Part shown: one piece after another, positions 51,830 through 61,144 of the stretch
Position numbering within the stretch: the first letter of the stretch is position 1
Layout: the number at the start of each line of letters is the position of its first letter
From: JAGTJU01 sp038257535
GTDB lineage: Bacteria; Myxococcota_A; Polyangia; Fen-1088
NCBI GenBank assembly: GCA_038257535.1
Contig: JBBSJE010000003.1
Coordinates: forward strand, 11,951-75,950
DNA length: 64,000 nucleotides
Direction of reading: 5' to 3'
The notes under the pieces: generated by a model
Databases searched by the model: none
What the model was told of the DNA's origin: nothing
What the model saw: only the letters and a program-made list of their open reading frames with translations
Position numbers and translations under genes: made by a program

Positions 51830-52795
51830 TTACCTTTTTAGGTCGCCGGGGTCGGTGGTGGCAAGCACCTTGCGCGTGCGATCCACATCAAGCCCGATCT
51901 GGGCCACCAGGGCGTCAACACTTTGGAACCGCTGCTCGTCGCGCAGGCGCGCCACGAAGTCCACGCGCACGTGTTGGCCGTATAGATCGGCATCAAAGTC
52001 CAGCAGATGAGCTTCCACCGAGACGCCCGCGTTGGGGGTGAACGTGGGATTGGTGCCGACGCTGACGGCCGCCGGGTTGTTTCGAGGGCCGGCGTCCGCA
52101 TCCGACGATACGCGAGCAGCGTAGATTCCGGGCTTTGGCAGCAGTTCGGTTTCCACAGCCAGGTTGGCGGTGGGGTATCCCAGCCCGCGCCCGCGCTGAG
52201 CCCCTGGAATCACGAGGCCTTCAAGCGCAAACGGACGCCCCAGCAGCAACTGGGCCCCTTCGATCCGGCCTTCCAAAACAAACTCACGCACCTTGGTAGA
52301 AGAACACACCAGGCCATTGACAGTGACGGGCTCAAGCACATCAACGCCCATCGACACGGATTGCGCCAGCTGGATCAGCTGCTGCGTGTTGCCCTTGCGC
52401 CCTTTGCCAAAAGCAAAATCGTAACCCACCACCACGTGCGCCACGCCCAGGTCGCGGTGAAGATACTCAAGCACAAACGCCTCGGGCGACATCGCGGCCA
52501 AGTTGGCATCGAAGGTTTCCACGAGCGCGAACTGCGCTCCACAAACTTCCAACGTGGCCAACCGGGTGGCCAGCGACATGATCATGGGGGGCGCCAGGTG
52601 CGGGGCAAAGAAGCGCGCGGGATGGGGATCGAAGGTCAGCACACCCGCTGCGCTGTGCAAAGCGTGTTTGCGGGCGCATGCCAAAAGCGCTTGGTGGCCC
52701 AGGTGAACGCCGTCAAAGTTGCCAATGGCCACCACGGGGCCGGCGGGGCGCGCTGGGTTGGCCGCCCAGGCTGCATGTCCCCGGAAGATCTGCAT
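51830..52795 (-). CDS. ribF: Bifunctional riboflavin kinase/FAD synthetase
   Basis: About 321 residues from the ATG at 52795 (MQIFRGHAAW). The N-terminal nucleotidyltransferase domain has AIGNFDGVHLGHQALL and a late GLVCSSTKVREFV; the C-terminal riboflavin kinase barrel has GAQRGRGLGYPTANL and SVGTNPTF. The enzyme makes FMN from riboflavin and then FAD. Both active sites look intact. The frame extends upstream over the PilZ gene end, which is not used. It lies 61 bases downstream of the PilZ gene in the same direction. Confidence 0.93.
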   Translation of the reverse strand: MQIFRGHAAWAANPARPAGPVVAIGNFDGVHLGHQALLACARKHALHSAAGVLTFDPHPARFFAPHLAPPMIMSLATRLATLEVCGAQFALVETFDANLAAMSPEAFVLEYLHRDLGVAHVVVGYDFAFGKGRKGNTQQLIQLAQSVSMGVDVLEPVTVNGLVCSSTKVREFVLEGRIEGAQLLLGRPFALEGLVIPGAQRGRGLGYPTANLAVETELLPKPGIYAARVSSDADAGPRNNPAAVSVGTNPTFTPNAGVSVEAHLLDFDADLYGQHVRVDFVARLRDEQRFQSVDALVAQIGLDVDRTRKVLATTDPGDLKR

Positions 52796-52856
52796 GTTCA
52801 GGGAATAACGGGTGGGGCCTGGGGCGTCAAGGCGGAGGAGGTCCTGGGGTAAGCAA

Positions 52857-53324
52857 TTACTTGGCGAAGAATAGGCTGCGCAGCCTGTCGGCAATGCCCG
52901 CGTTGTCCACTTCAGGGTTCAAGAAGCGGCAGGCCACCTCGATGCCTTCGGGGTCTGTGTCGGCAACCCGCACCAGCGTCACGGGAAGCTCATGAACCGC
53001 GTGCTCCAGTTTTAGCGACAAGGTCATGAAGGCGGCATGGGCAACATCAAAGGGCTGCTGCTTGGGAACCCGAACGCGCACGCCGCTGGCAGAGATGTCG
53101 CGAATCAAAACAACCTCATCGTAGCCTTCGTGGCTTAGCCGCCCGGTGCGCTTCACGCTTCGACGTTCGGCGCGGGGACGAAATCTGGATTGCAAAAGCC
53201 GGAGCAGCTCCACCTGCAGCCGCTCGTCGGCTTGTCCACTGAGGACCTCAACCAAACGCGGGTACCGCTCGGGGCTGACAATCGCCCTGAGGTGCTCCCA
53301 TGCTGCGGCGGATGATCCGTTCAT
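52857..53324 (-). CDS. PilZ-domain protein (c-di-GMP receptor candidate)
   Basis: A 155-residue protein. After 45 helical residues the PilZ part begins with the arginine motif RAERRSVKR and continues with the second motif DISASGVRVRVP, followed by beta strands (MTLSLKLEHAVHELPVTLVRV, EVACRFLNP). Both c-di-GMP-binding motifs are recognisable. It would respond to c-di-GMP, perhaps controlling motility or secretion. It starts the ribF-containing transcript and is divergent from the glycosyltransferase gene. Confidence 0.82.
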   Translation of the reverse strand: MNGSSAAAWEHLRAIVSPERYPRLVEVLSGQADERLQVELLRLLQSRFRPRAERRSVKRTGRLSHEGYDEVVLIRDISASGVRVRVPKQQPFDVAHAAFMTLSLKLEHAVHELPVTLVRVADTDPEGIEVACRFLNPEVDNAGIADRLRSLFFAK

Positions 53325-53456
53325 GTCGAGGTGCTTGTTTTACCCTTCCTTGAAACTATAAAGGAAACCATAAAGCTTATCGCTGCCGATTGGCGATCTT
53401 TTTTACCCGTAAAAAATGCGCGGTTTGTTTCGCCGCGATACTCTGGAGCGGCTTTC

Positions 53457-55415
53457 ATGTTGCCATCCTCCTTGCCCGCGCCGCTGGTGTCGATCGTGAT
53501 TCCGGCGTTTAACAAGTGGGCGTTCACCAAGCGGTGTTTGGAAAGCCTGCGGCAACACGCACATGCGGGCGGTTGCGAGATAATTGTGGTGGACGATGCG
53601 TCCAGCGATGAAACCGCGGCAGGTTTGGCCGCGTTTCCCGACGTTCGAACGCTAAGAAACGCGCAGAACCTGGGCTTTGCGCGGTCGGTGAATGCGGGGG
53701 TTCGGTTGGCCCTCGGCAAATACCTGTTGCTGCTCAACAACGACACCCAGGCGCAAGCCCCGTTCTTGCCGGCGATGCTGGCGGTGTTGCAAAGGGTGCC
53801 GCAAGCGGCGGCGGTGGGCTGCAAGCTCGTGTTTCCTGATGGCAGCATCCAGCATGGTGGGGTGGGGTTTTCGTACGCGGGCCCTGACCCGATCACTGTT
53901 TTCCACGTGGATCACGGTCAACGAACGGCCACATTCGCGCAAGCGCTTGCGGTGTCAGCGGTGACAGCAGCGTGCATGTTGCTGAGGCCTGAGGTGTTTT
54001 GGCAAGTGGGCGGATTGGACGAGGGGTATCTCAATGGCCATGAAGATGTTGATCTGTGTTTGAAGCTGCGCGAAGCCGGGCATTTGATCGTGTACCTGCC
54101 CTCGGTGCAGCTTGTTCATCATGAATCGGTGAGTGAAGGCCGCTTCGACGCCTCGTGGGTGAACCTTGATCGTTTCGGCGCGAGGTGGATCGGCCGCTTT
54201 CACGCGTTCGACGTAGACTTTCGAAAAACCGTGCCCGTGGCACCGGTCGATGCTGCGCGCGGAGGCGTCTTGGTCGTGGTGCCGGTGGCAGACGCTTACG
54301 GAACCGTGGCGGCGTGTTTGGAAAGCGTGATGTACACAACGGGGCCGCAGGATGAAGTGGTGATCGTTGACGATCACGCGACGGGCGCCACACAAGCGTT
54401 TTTGCGAACGTTCGCGGCGGCGCATCCACAGGTCAAATTCGTTGCGGCCGATTGCCATGGTTTCATTCCGGCCGCGGTGCAAGGCCTGGGCGTGGGACAA
54501 AAGCGTTGGGCTGCGGTTCTGGCGCCCAACATGAAGGCGGCGCCGGGTTGGCTCGATCGCCTTGTGGCGCATGGCCACGCAAGCCCGGGCAACCACATGA
54601 TCAGCGCGGCATGGGGTGATCCTACAGGGTTGCCGCTTCTCGATCTCATTCATCCGCCCGTGGATCCAGATCCCGTGCGCTTTCACGGTGCTCCGACCGC
54701 ACCAGGTGATTTGCAGGTTCACGTGCCGGTTGCCATGCCGCTGGTGTTCGGCGATCGGATGGCTTTGCACTCGGCGCTGAACTCTTACGGTTCGTTGCAC
54801 ACATTGCAGGCTGTACGCGCAAACGATGTGCGCGCCTTCGCGTTGGACGCCCCAATGCAGCCAACATTTGCACGGGATGATTATCTAACTGCCTGCGTGC
54901 GCACAGATGTGCTGACGCTTAGCGAACACCTGCCGCGCTACGCGAGTGTGGCTGAAGCGCTGTCGGCGCGCGACAACCACGATTTTGTTTGCTTGATCGA
55001 GCCTGGCGTGTGGTTGCCTAAAGGCGTGCCCGTGGTTGCCACCTTGCTGGCGGCCTTGCTCGCAGCGCCCGACTTTGCGGCGGTTGCACCCACTTTGCCG
55101 CTGGGCAGCGGGCCGCAACGCAATGGGCGAGGGCTTTATGTCGATGCCGCGGGCTTGCAGGCCTTCGGCGAAAACCATGCGTTACGCCACACGGGCACAT
55201 TGGTGGCGGTTCCGCTGTTGGAAACCGCCATGCTGGTGCTGCGAAAGCCTGTGTTCGCCGCCTGGGCACAAACCGCACGAACGTCAAAGAGCTTGGCCGA
55301 GATTGTTGAGGCGAAGTTGATGAAGCTGGGGGTGGCTTTCGCGGCGTACGTTCATCATGAGGCACGGCGTGGGCTGCCCATGCACGGCGCCACAGATGCA
55401 TGCAGCCAGCCGTGA
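53457..55415 (+). CDS. Tandem family 2 glycosyltransferase
   Basis: About 652 residues from the ATG at 53457; the frame opens at 53331 but the extra 42 residues lack a ribosome site. The first GT2 (GT-A) domain covers about 1-240: VSIVIPAFNKW, IIVVDDASSDET, LLLNNDTQAQAPF (metal-binding Asp) and GGLDEGYLNGHEDVDLCLKLREAG (catalytic Asp). A second, more divergent GT2-like unit follows (GVLVVVPVADAYGTVAACLESV, DEVVIVDDHATGATQ), without a clear DxD, and then 200 residues unrecognised. The first resembles rhamnosyltransferases of cell-surface polysaccharides. The second may be inactive. Confidence 0.82.
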   Translation: MLPSSLPAPLVSIVIPAFNKWAFTKRCLESLRQHAHAGGCEIIVVDDASSDETAAGLAAFPDVRTLRNAQNLGFARSVNAGVRLALGKYLLLLNNDTQAQAPFLPAMLAVLQRVPQAAAVGCKLVFPDGSIQHGGVGFSYAGPDPITVFHVDHGQRTATFAQALAVSAVTAACMLLRPEVFWQVGGLDEGYLNGHEDVDLCLKLREAGHLIVYLPSVQLVHHESVSEGRFDASWVNLDRFGARWIGRFHAFDVDFRKTVPVAPVDAARGGVLVVVPVADAYGTVAACLESVMYTTGPQDEVVIVDDHATGATQAFLRTFAAAHPQVKFVAADCHGFIPAAVQGLGVGQKRWAAVLAPNMKAAPGWLDRLVAHGHASPGNHMISAAWGDPTGLPLLDLIHPPVDPDPVRFHGAPTAPGDLQVHVPVAMPLVFGDRMALHSALNSYGSLHTLQAVRANDVRAFALDAPMQPTFARDDYLTACVRTDVLTLSEHLPRYASVAEALSARDNHDFVCLIEPGVWLPKGVPVVATLLAALLAAPDFAAVAPTLPLGSGPQRNGRGLYVDAAGLQAFGENHALRHTGTLVAVPLLETAMLVLRKPVFAAWAQTARTSKSLAEIVEAKLMKLGVAFAAYVHHEARRGLPMHGATDACSQP

Positions 55416-55423
55416 CGGATGCA

Positions 55424-55684
55424 TCACTCGATGGGCATTCCGCCGGCTCGTGACAGCAAGATGCGCTTTACCGATAGCGCCACCACCACCATCGCCACGA
55501 GCACGACGCCACGAAGAATGCGGACTTTGCGCACGCGGCGCTTTAGCACTTCGTAGTACGCGATGGCCTCGTGTTCAGGCAGCTGACGAAGGATGAATTC
55601 TTCTTGCCGCACGCGCACGCGCTCGCTCAATTCGGTTCCCAGGGCCAAGACCAGCGCCACGATCAACATGGAGCCGAACATCAC
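55424..55684 (-). CDS. Small two-helix membrane protein A, unknown function
   Basis: An 86-residue protein with an N-terminal helix (SMLIVALVLALG), a charged helical stretch (about 18-52) with EEFILRQLPEHEAIAYYEVLKRR, and a second membrane helix (VVLVAMVVVALSVKRILL). No family was recognised. Its ATG overlaps the stop of protein B by 4 bases, and B lies 13 bases after the kinase stop, so the three genes form one operon. It may assemble with protein B. Confidence 0.6.
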   Translation of the reverse strand: MMFGSMLIVALVLALGTELSERVRVRQEEFILRQLPEHEAIAYYEVLKRRVRKVRILRGVVLVAMVVVALSVKRILLSRAGGMPIE

Positions 55685-55935
55685 AAGCCTCCCTTGGTTG
55701 GTGGCGCGGGCAGCACGGCAAAGGCATAAATGGCGATGGCTGCGGCAAGGGCGCAGACCACAGCGGTGCCCAAGGTTAAATTGCGTTCGGCGCGCTTGCG
55801 GAGCGCTTCATGCCTCACCATGGCTTTGCGGCCGTCAAGCGTCTGCAAGTGCGAAAGCCGGCGATGTTCCTGCCAGTATTGGCTTACGGAATACGCAACG
55901 GCCGCGGCTGCCAATATGAGGCGAAGGGCGCTCAT
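55681..55935 (-). CDS. Small two-helix membrane protein B, unknown function
   Basis: An 84-residue protein with the same plan as protein A: an N-terminal helix (LRLILAAAAVAYSV), a charged helical stretch (RKAMVRHEALRKRAERN), and a C-terminal helix (TAVVCALAAAIAIYAFAVLP). The similar layout suggests that A and B are partners or distant paralogs. No known domain was found. Confidence 0.55.
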   Translation of the reverse strand: MSALRLILAAAAVAYSVSQYWQEHRRLSHLQTLDGRKAMVRHEALRKRAERNLTLGTAVVCALAAAIAIYAFAVLPAPPTKGGL

Positions 55936-55948
55936 GACAGGGCTCTCA

Positions 55949-57787
55949 TCACGGTTGTGGCACGGGCTGCGCGCCTACCGAAGGCGGCGCGGGGGGCGTG
56001 ACGGATTCGGGCGTGGGTTCAGGGGTTGGCACGGGCGGCGGCGACGGCACCGCGGGAGGTTCCAAATTCTGAGGTGGCGGTGGGGCCAATGGTTCGTTCT
56101 CAATCGGTGCCTCGGGCTCGTGCGCCGGAGCTGCGGGCACGGAGGGAGCCGCCGGTTCAAAGGTGCTGGGTGCGGCGGGTGCGGGTGCTACGGGCGGAGG
56201 CTCATTGGCCGGTGGGGGCAATTCCTTCACAGCGACGTTGGGCCGAATGCCGCGTTTGCGCAGCACCTCACGATTCAGCTCCGCTGCCAGCTCGGCTGAG
56301 TTTTCCGCTGGGGAATCTGGTTTTTCCACGACTGGGTCGGGGGGAGGCGGTGTCGCCGGCCGCGCCTTTGCAACTTCAGTTGCGGGTTCGGGCGAGGTCG
56401 GCGGCGCTGAAGGAGGGGGCTCAGCTTCAGCGCTGGGCTGCTGGGGCTCCAACGCGGCCTTTTCTTGAGATACAGCATTGCTTTGCGTTTGGCCCGTATA
56501 CCGAAGCACGGCCACAGCGGCTCCGCCCAGCACCAAGAATACGCCCAACATCACCGCCATACCTGTCCACCGCGAGGGCTGCGTGGAACGAATGGCCCTT
56601 GGGGTTTCTTGCTCCAGCCACTGCGCGCTGATGCGCAGGTCCGCCACAGTGGGCTCTGCGCCCGTCATCCGGTTGGCAACCCGGCTGGTCAATCGCTCTC
56701 CCTTGGGCGGCGTGGGTAAAGCCGTGTCTTCAATGCCATCGTCACCCAGCACCAAAGCACCCCCAGAAGCGAATTCGTCAGGCTCGGCCGCCAGCGCTTG
56801 AGGGATCATGCCAGGAGCAGAACGTCCGATCGGTAGCTCGCCATCCAAGTGCGCCAACTCATGCAGCCATTGCTTCAGCTCAGTTTGCCCTGGCGATCCA
56901 AACGCGCCCCGCAAAACGCTTTCCACGTCCGCAAGCATTTCATCGGCCGAGTGGTACCGTTGCTCCCGATCGAACTGCATGGCTCTATCGATCAACGCCA
57001 CGATGGCCGGATGCGCGTCGGGCTGCGCTTCGGTGGGGGGCGTGAAGTTGCCCTCCTGAACGCGAAGCAGCGTCTCGAGATCCGTAGCCCCCTCAAACGG
57101 ACGTCGTCCGATCGCCAGCAAGTAAAGCAGCGTGCCCAGCGAATAAAGATCGGAACGCGGGTCTAGCTCTTGTCCCAGCGCTTGCTCGGGCGACATGAAG
57201 GCAATTTTGCCCTTCACCACACCGGTTTCGGTGTTTTCGCGTTTGCGTCGGGCTTTGGCAATGCCGAAGTCGGCCAACTTCACTTCGCCTTGCTCGCTGA
57301 TCAAAACATTCTGCGGGCTGACGTCACGATGAACGATCCCCAGAGGCTTACCCTCGGCGTTGGTCTTTGCGTGTGCATAGCCGAGCGCGCGGCAAACTTG
57401 CGCCACAAGATAAAGCGCCAGATCGGGCGGCAACCTCACATTGGCAGTGTCTGCGCGCCGGATCACCTTGCCCAGGTCCCAGCCATCAATGAGCTCAAGC
57501 ACCAAGAAGTAGCGGCCGCCCGCTTGTCCCAGATCCAAAACCTGCACAATGTTGTTGTGCGAAAGCCCCATCGAAATGTGGGCCTCGTCGATCAGCATGT
57601 TGCGGAATTGCTCGTCGGCGTAAAGCGCCGCGTGGATGCGCTTGAGCACCACGGGTTTTTCAAAACCTTGCGACCCGTGCTGCTTGGCCAGAAATATCTC
57701 CGCCATCCCGCCCTCGGCGAGTTTTCGTATGACGGTGTAGCGGCCGTGCTGCATGAGATTAGGATCCAGGCCGAAGGATGCCAGCAC
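55949..57787 (-). CDS. Hanks-type Ser/Thr protein kinase with one membrane helix and a proline-rich outer tail
   Basis: A 612-residue protein. The kinase domain (17-290) is complete: glycine loop LAEGGMAEIF, Lys49, catalytic loop HRDVSPQNVL (Asp155), DFGIAKA (Asp173), KIAFMSPEQA and DLYSLGTLLY. A linker of about 100 residues leads to a membrane helix at about 398-420 (MAVMLGVFLVLGGAAVAVL). The outer 190 residues are rich in Pro, Ala and Glu, without PASTA repeats, but with one short helical patch (ELAAELNREVLRKRGIRPNV). The tail could span the periplasm or contact the wall. It phosphorylates unknown targets; an FHA protein, the cyclase at 6761-8365, is a formal candidate only. It is the first gene of a three-gene operon with two small membrane proteins. 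Confidence 0.92.
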   Translation of the reverse strand: MLASFGLDPNLMQHGRYTVIRKLAEGGMAEIFLAKQHGSQGFEKPVVLKRIHAALYADEQFRNMLIDEAHISMGLSHNNIVQVLDLGQAGGRYFLVLELIDGWDLGKVIRRADTANVRLPPDLALYLVAQVCRALGYAHAKTNAEGKPLGIVHRDVSPQNVLISEQGEVKLADFGIAKARRKRENTETGVVKGKIAFMSPEQALGQELDPRSDLYSLGTLLYLLAIGRRPFEGATDLETLLRVQEGNFTPPTEAQPDAHPAIVALIDRAMQFDREQRYHSADEMLADVESVLRGAFGSPGQTELKQWLHELAHLDGELPIGRSAPGMIPQALAAEPDEFASGGALVLGDDGIEDTALPTPPKGERLTSRVANRMTGAEPTVADLRISAQWLEQETPRAIRSTQPSRWTGMAVMLGVFLVLGGAAVAVLRYTGQTQSNAVSQEKAALEPQQPSAEAEPPPSAPPTSPEPATEVAKARPATPPPPDPVVEKPDSPAENSAELAAELNREVLRKRGIRPNVAVKELPPPANEPPPVAPAPAAPSTFEPAAPSVPAAPAHEPEAPIENEPLAPPPPQNLEPPAVPSPPPVPTPEPTPESVTPPAPPSVGAQPVPQP

Positions 57788-58142
57788 TTAAGGCCCTCCG
57801 CAGGGACCATTGGAGCATAGGCGTTGATGTAGGGAAAGGGAAGCGGGAGCTTTTGTGAATGTTTTTGATCGTCAACGCAAGCTGTCGAAAACGCTGGGTT
57901 TTCGTTGCGGTTGGCTCTAAGTGGCGGATCTGGGGGGCCTTGGCGGGGTTCAAGCGGCGTGTGGCCGATGCCGATGTTCCGTCTCGGCAACGAAAAAACT
58001 TAGCAACGTGGCCATCAAGGCGAATCGCGGGCAGGGCAATTTCGTCCCAATCGCGTTTGCGTCTTGTGCGTTTGGACACGTTGCAGCGCGCCGCGAGATG
58101 ACCCGAAGCGAGACGATGTTGGCGATATATCGGAGGCACACG
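57788..58142. other. Intergenic region between divergent kinase and lipoprotein genes
   Basis: About 355 bases without a supported gene. It must contain both promoters. An inverted repeat of 7 bases (gcgttga 57821-57827 and tcaacgc 57872-57878, 44 bases apart) lies close to the kinase start and could be an operator, but 7-base pairs arise by chance. The open frames on both strands here are continuations of the flanking genes with no ribosome site. Confidence 0.4.
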
Positions 58143-59726
58143 ATGTTCACATGCAATCAGCTTAGATTCCTCATGACGTTTCCTTTGCTCGCCGCCGTCG
58201 GCAGCCTGGGATGCAAATCTGACGACGCCGCGCCCTTGGATCCAGCGGTTGAAGCCCCCTTGATGGCCAGCCGGGCGCGGGCGGTTTTGGACACCACAAG
58301 CCAGAGCTTGACGTTCATGGAGCAAGAAAACACCCTGCTCAGCCGTTTGGGCACCAAGGTGGCAGAGCCCCCCTTGGTTCGCCGCTCAGGCACTACGGTG
58401 ATGGCTATGGTGGCCCGCGCGGTGCCCCCCCTGCGTGCCGCTTTTGATCACCCAGAGAAAAAACTCAATCCTGCGGGCGCGCTTGTGGCTGCCACGCTGC
58501 AGGACGATGCCTCTATGTCCTCGGACCTGGAAAGTTTTTCCGCCGATCTCGAAGTGCTGCTGCGCGATCGCATTATGGTGGCCAGCAATCTTGAAAGCCA
58601 AAGCGCCGACAAGGTTGTGTACCTCTTGAAGCCGGACGTCACCTGCCAACCTTTGCCCAGCGAGGTTGAACAAACGCCCGACCCAGACTGCGTTGCGGAT
58701 CTGCCCAAGCTGCAGGTTCGTGTGGTGATGACACGCGAAAGCGATGGGGTGCGATTGTCAGTGGTCCTAGGAGCAAACCAAGATCAAATGTTTGCGTTGA
58801 TTGTGCGCGGCGATCGCTTGGGTGTTGAACTTGATCTTCCGGCGATGAAAAAGGCGCTCGACTTTTCGCGCGTGGCGCTGGGCGAAGCGCCCTTCGACCC
58901 CGACCTGCAAATGAAAACCGGCAAGCTTCGTTTTGAGGTGCGCCGGTTGGGTGCAAAAGCGGCTGGCTTCGAGGTTTCCGTGTTGCAGGACGTGGATTTG
59001 CAAGTGCTGGACGCTCAAGGACAGCCCGAGATGACCTTCCGCACCGCGCGCCGCGAAGGCCCTGCGATATCCGCGGTGTTCAATGGCGAGACGCGCGTGG
59101 CCACGCTTTCGCAGGACGTGGGCGCCACCGAGATTCATGCACCTTACGATCCACAAGACACGGGCGTGCCCAATCAAAACTTGAAGGTGCTGATGGGGGG
59201 GATCACGTGGCAAACAACGCTCAACGAAGCGTCACAAGAGCTCAACATCAAAGGTTTGGGTTTAGGTGCCGGGCCCACCTCCGTGGATGTGCGCGGCTTG
59301 CGCGTGTTTCAGCTTGACGTGAATCCCAGCGATGGCCGCAAGTTTGATCTGCGCGTCACCATGAATGCGGCTGAGCAAGCCACGCTGGAGATCACCCCCA
59401 AGGTTGATGTAGCGGCCGCTTTCAAATTGGGCTTGATCCAAGCGGATTTCAAAGAGCCACCGGCAGCGGAGCTGCTTGACGAAACTTACCGACTGCAGGC
59501 TTCGGGGGCGAACCCCGTGGTGTTGGAGACCGTTGCCCACGATGAAGCAACAGGCTTTGACGGTGGCATCAAGGTGGTTGCGGGATCGTTGCTCCTGGCC
59601 AGCAGCAAGGGGGCCATGGTTTCTGTTGCGGCAGGGCAATGCTTGGTGAGCAAGGAAGCCGCTGCCACCGACCATCCGCTGTTGGGTGGCTTTGCGGCGG
59701 GCATGTGCGCGGCGCCAGCGCCATAA
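58143..59726 (+). CDS. Large lipoprotein of unknown function
   Basis: About 527 residues from the ATG at 58143, chosen for the ggagg ribosome site 6 bases before it and because the lipoprotein signal (LMTFPLLAAVGSLGC) then has normal length; the frame itself is open from 57921. The mature protein has an N-terminal helical section (about 35-110), then beta-rich sequence with regular repeats (LQVRVVMTRESDGVRLSVVLG, LRFEVRRLGAKAAGFEVSVL). It resembles lipid-binding-type or lipoprotein-carrier folds only in general style. No catalytic motif was seen. It is the first of a run of plus-strand genes, followed at 43 bases by a membrane protein gene. Confidence 0.65.
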   Translation: MFTCNQLRFLMTFPLLAAVGSLGCKSDDAAPLDPAVEAPLMASRARAVLDTTSQSLTFMEQENTLLSRLGTKVAEPPLVRRSGTTVMAMVARAVPPLRAAFDHPEKKLNPAGALVAATLQDDASMSSDLESFSADLEVLLRDRIMVASNLESQSADKVVYLLKPDVTCQPLPSEVEQTPDPDCVADLPKLQVRVVMTRESDGVRLSVVLGANQDQMFALIVRGDRLGVELDLPAMKKALDFSRVALGEAPFDPDLQMKTGKLRFEVRRLGAKAAGFEVSVLQDVDLQVLDAQGQPEMTFRTARREGPAISAVFNGETRVATLSQDVGATEIHAPYDPQDTGVPNQNLKVLMGGITWQTTLNEASQELNIKGLGLGAGPTSVDVRGLRVFQLDVNPSDGRKFDLRVTMNAAEQATLEITPKVDVAAAFKLGLIQADFKEPPAAELLDETYRLQASGANPVVLETVAHDEATGFDGGIKVVAGSLLLASSKGAMVSVAAGQCLVSKEAAATDHPLLGGFAAGMCAAPAP

Positions 59727-59768
59727 GGTTACGCTCACCACAACGGAATTCTCGACAGGAAGGGCGGT

Positions 59769-61118
59769 TTGTCGTTCCATCGCTGGATGGACGTCACCCT
59801 TCCTGTTCGACGTGAAACGCCGCGCCTGGCGATGTGGGCAACCGCGTCTGCTTTGCTGGTGCTGGTGGGGATGGCGCCGTTGGGAATTCCCCGTCTTGAG
59901 GGCGCGCTTTCCCTGACCGCCGTTGTGGCGCCTGGTCCGCATTTGGCGCCTGGCGCGCACGTAGATTTGTTGGCGGTGGTGTTGGGGCGCTTGGCGTTGT
60001 TGATTCCTTTTGGGGACCTGCCTTTTCGCCTGGCCGCTCTGTCGGGAATTTTGTCGGCCTTGGGCTTGGGCTTTTGGGTGCGCGCCGGCCTTGAGGTGAT
60101 GTGTATGTTGCGGCCGCCGCCGCACGCGCGCCTCACCGCTGCGGATGTTGCGCATGAGCCAGTTGCCGTCATGGGCGCCGCCGCGGTGGTGGCGATAACC
60201 CAACCGTTCTTCGTGCATGCCACTGACGCGGGCTTGGGTGGCACAGAGTTGTTCCTGCTGGCGGCCTGGACCTGCGTGTTAACCTTCCTGCTGCGTGATC
60301 GCAACGACGCACGCGCCGCTTTGGGCGCTGCGTTTTTGGCGGGGGTCGCTGTGGCCAGTTCTGGGTTTCTGGCCGCCCTGTTGCTGCCTTGTGGGGTCGC
60401 CTTTTGGGTCTGGGGTGTCAGCGTACGAGCGCGGTGGGTGGTCTGGGCGCCCGTGTTGTTCTTCACAGGCGCTCTGCTGCTGGTCCCGGCTGCTGTGTTA
60501 AGCGCCGGGCAGGCGGCCACGGCCGCTGGTTGGTGGCATAGCTTTTCGCTGGGGGTGTTGCGCCAATCAGCGACAGGTGTGGCTGGGGCCGCATGGTGGC
60601 AAGCGGCGATGCACTTGGCAGAGAGTTTGGGCGTGGTGGCGGGGGTGCTTTGCCTCATTGGTTGTGGTGTGTTGGCTTGGCGCGCGCCCGCTGTGGCCGC
60701 TGTGGTTTTGTTTGCGTTGTGGGCCGCGGTTATTATGAAAGCGGCCTCTCCCGGGTCGGAAAAGCCGTTGGCGCTGTGGCTGGGGATGGCCGTGCTGCCT
60801 CTGTCGGCAGGCATCTCGCATTTTGCCGCGAAGCTGGGCCGGGCGCGGGTGGCAACAGCGTGGACTTTGGTGGTGATGTCTGCTGTTGCGCCAGCGCTGG
60901 CAGGCGGAGTGGCGCGCTGGCACCCGGACGGGCGATTGCCTTTGCGCATGCTCATGAGGGCTTACGATGGTTTGCCGCCGCGCAGTGACGTGGATCCGGG
61001 ATCCGCGCAAATGCGGCGGCTGTTCCAATACGGGGCGACCGTGGGTTTGCGACCCGATATACGATTTGATTCGGTAGCACCCTCACGGCCCTCCCCAGAT
61101 CGGCGGCAGGTTGAATGA
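59769..61118 (+). CDS. Polytopic membrane protein, DUF2723/PMT-like GT-C glycosyltransferase candidate
   Basis: A 449-residue protein with about 11 membrane helices. The start is a TTG at 59769 with aggaaggg 4-8 bases upstream; the ATG at 59787 is the alternative. Near the N-terminus it shows the DUF2723-like pattern: GIPRLEGALSLTAVV, APGAHVDLLAVVLGRLALLIPFGDLPFRLAALSGI with an acidic residue in the first outer loop. DUF2723 proteins belong to the GT-C fold of protein O-mannosyltransferases. The acidic residue needed for catalysis cannot be placed with confidence, so the activity is a guess. The C-terminal 40 residues are soluble. Confidence 0.55.
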   Translation: MSFHRWMDVTLPVRRETPRLAMWATASALLVLVGMAPLGIPRLEGALSLTAVVAPGPHLAPGAHVDLLAVVLGRLALLIPFGDLPFRLAALSGILSALGLGFWVRAGLEVMCMLRPPPHARLTAADVAHEPVAVMGAAAVVAITQPFFVHATDAGLGGTELFLLAAWTCVLTFLLRDRNDARAALGAAFLAGVAVASSGFLAALLLPCGVAFWVWGVSVRARWVVWAPVLFFTGALLLVPAAVLSAGQAATAAGWWHSFSLGVLRQSATGVAGAAWWQAAMHLAESLGVVAGVLCLIGCGVLAWRAPAVAAVVLFALWAAVIMKAASPGSEKPLALWLGMAVLPLSAGISHFAAKLGRARVATAWTLVVMSAVAPALAGGVARWHPDGRLPLRMLMRAYDGLPPRSDVDPGSAQMRRLFQYGATVGLRPDIRFDSVAPSRPSPDRRQVE

Positions 61119-61144
61119 GGGCAGGGCTGCTATGATCTCTCGTT

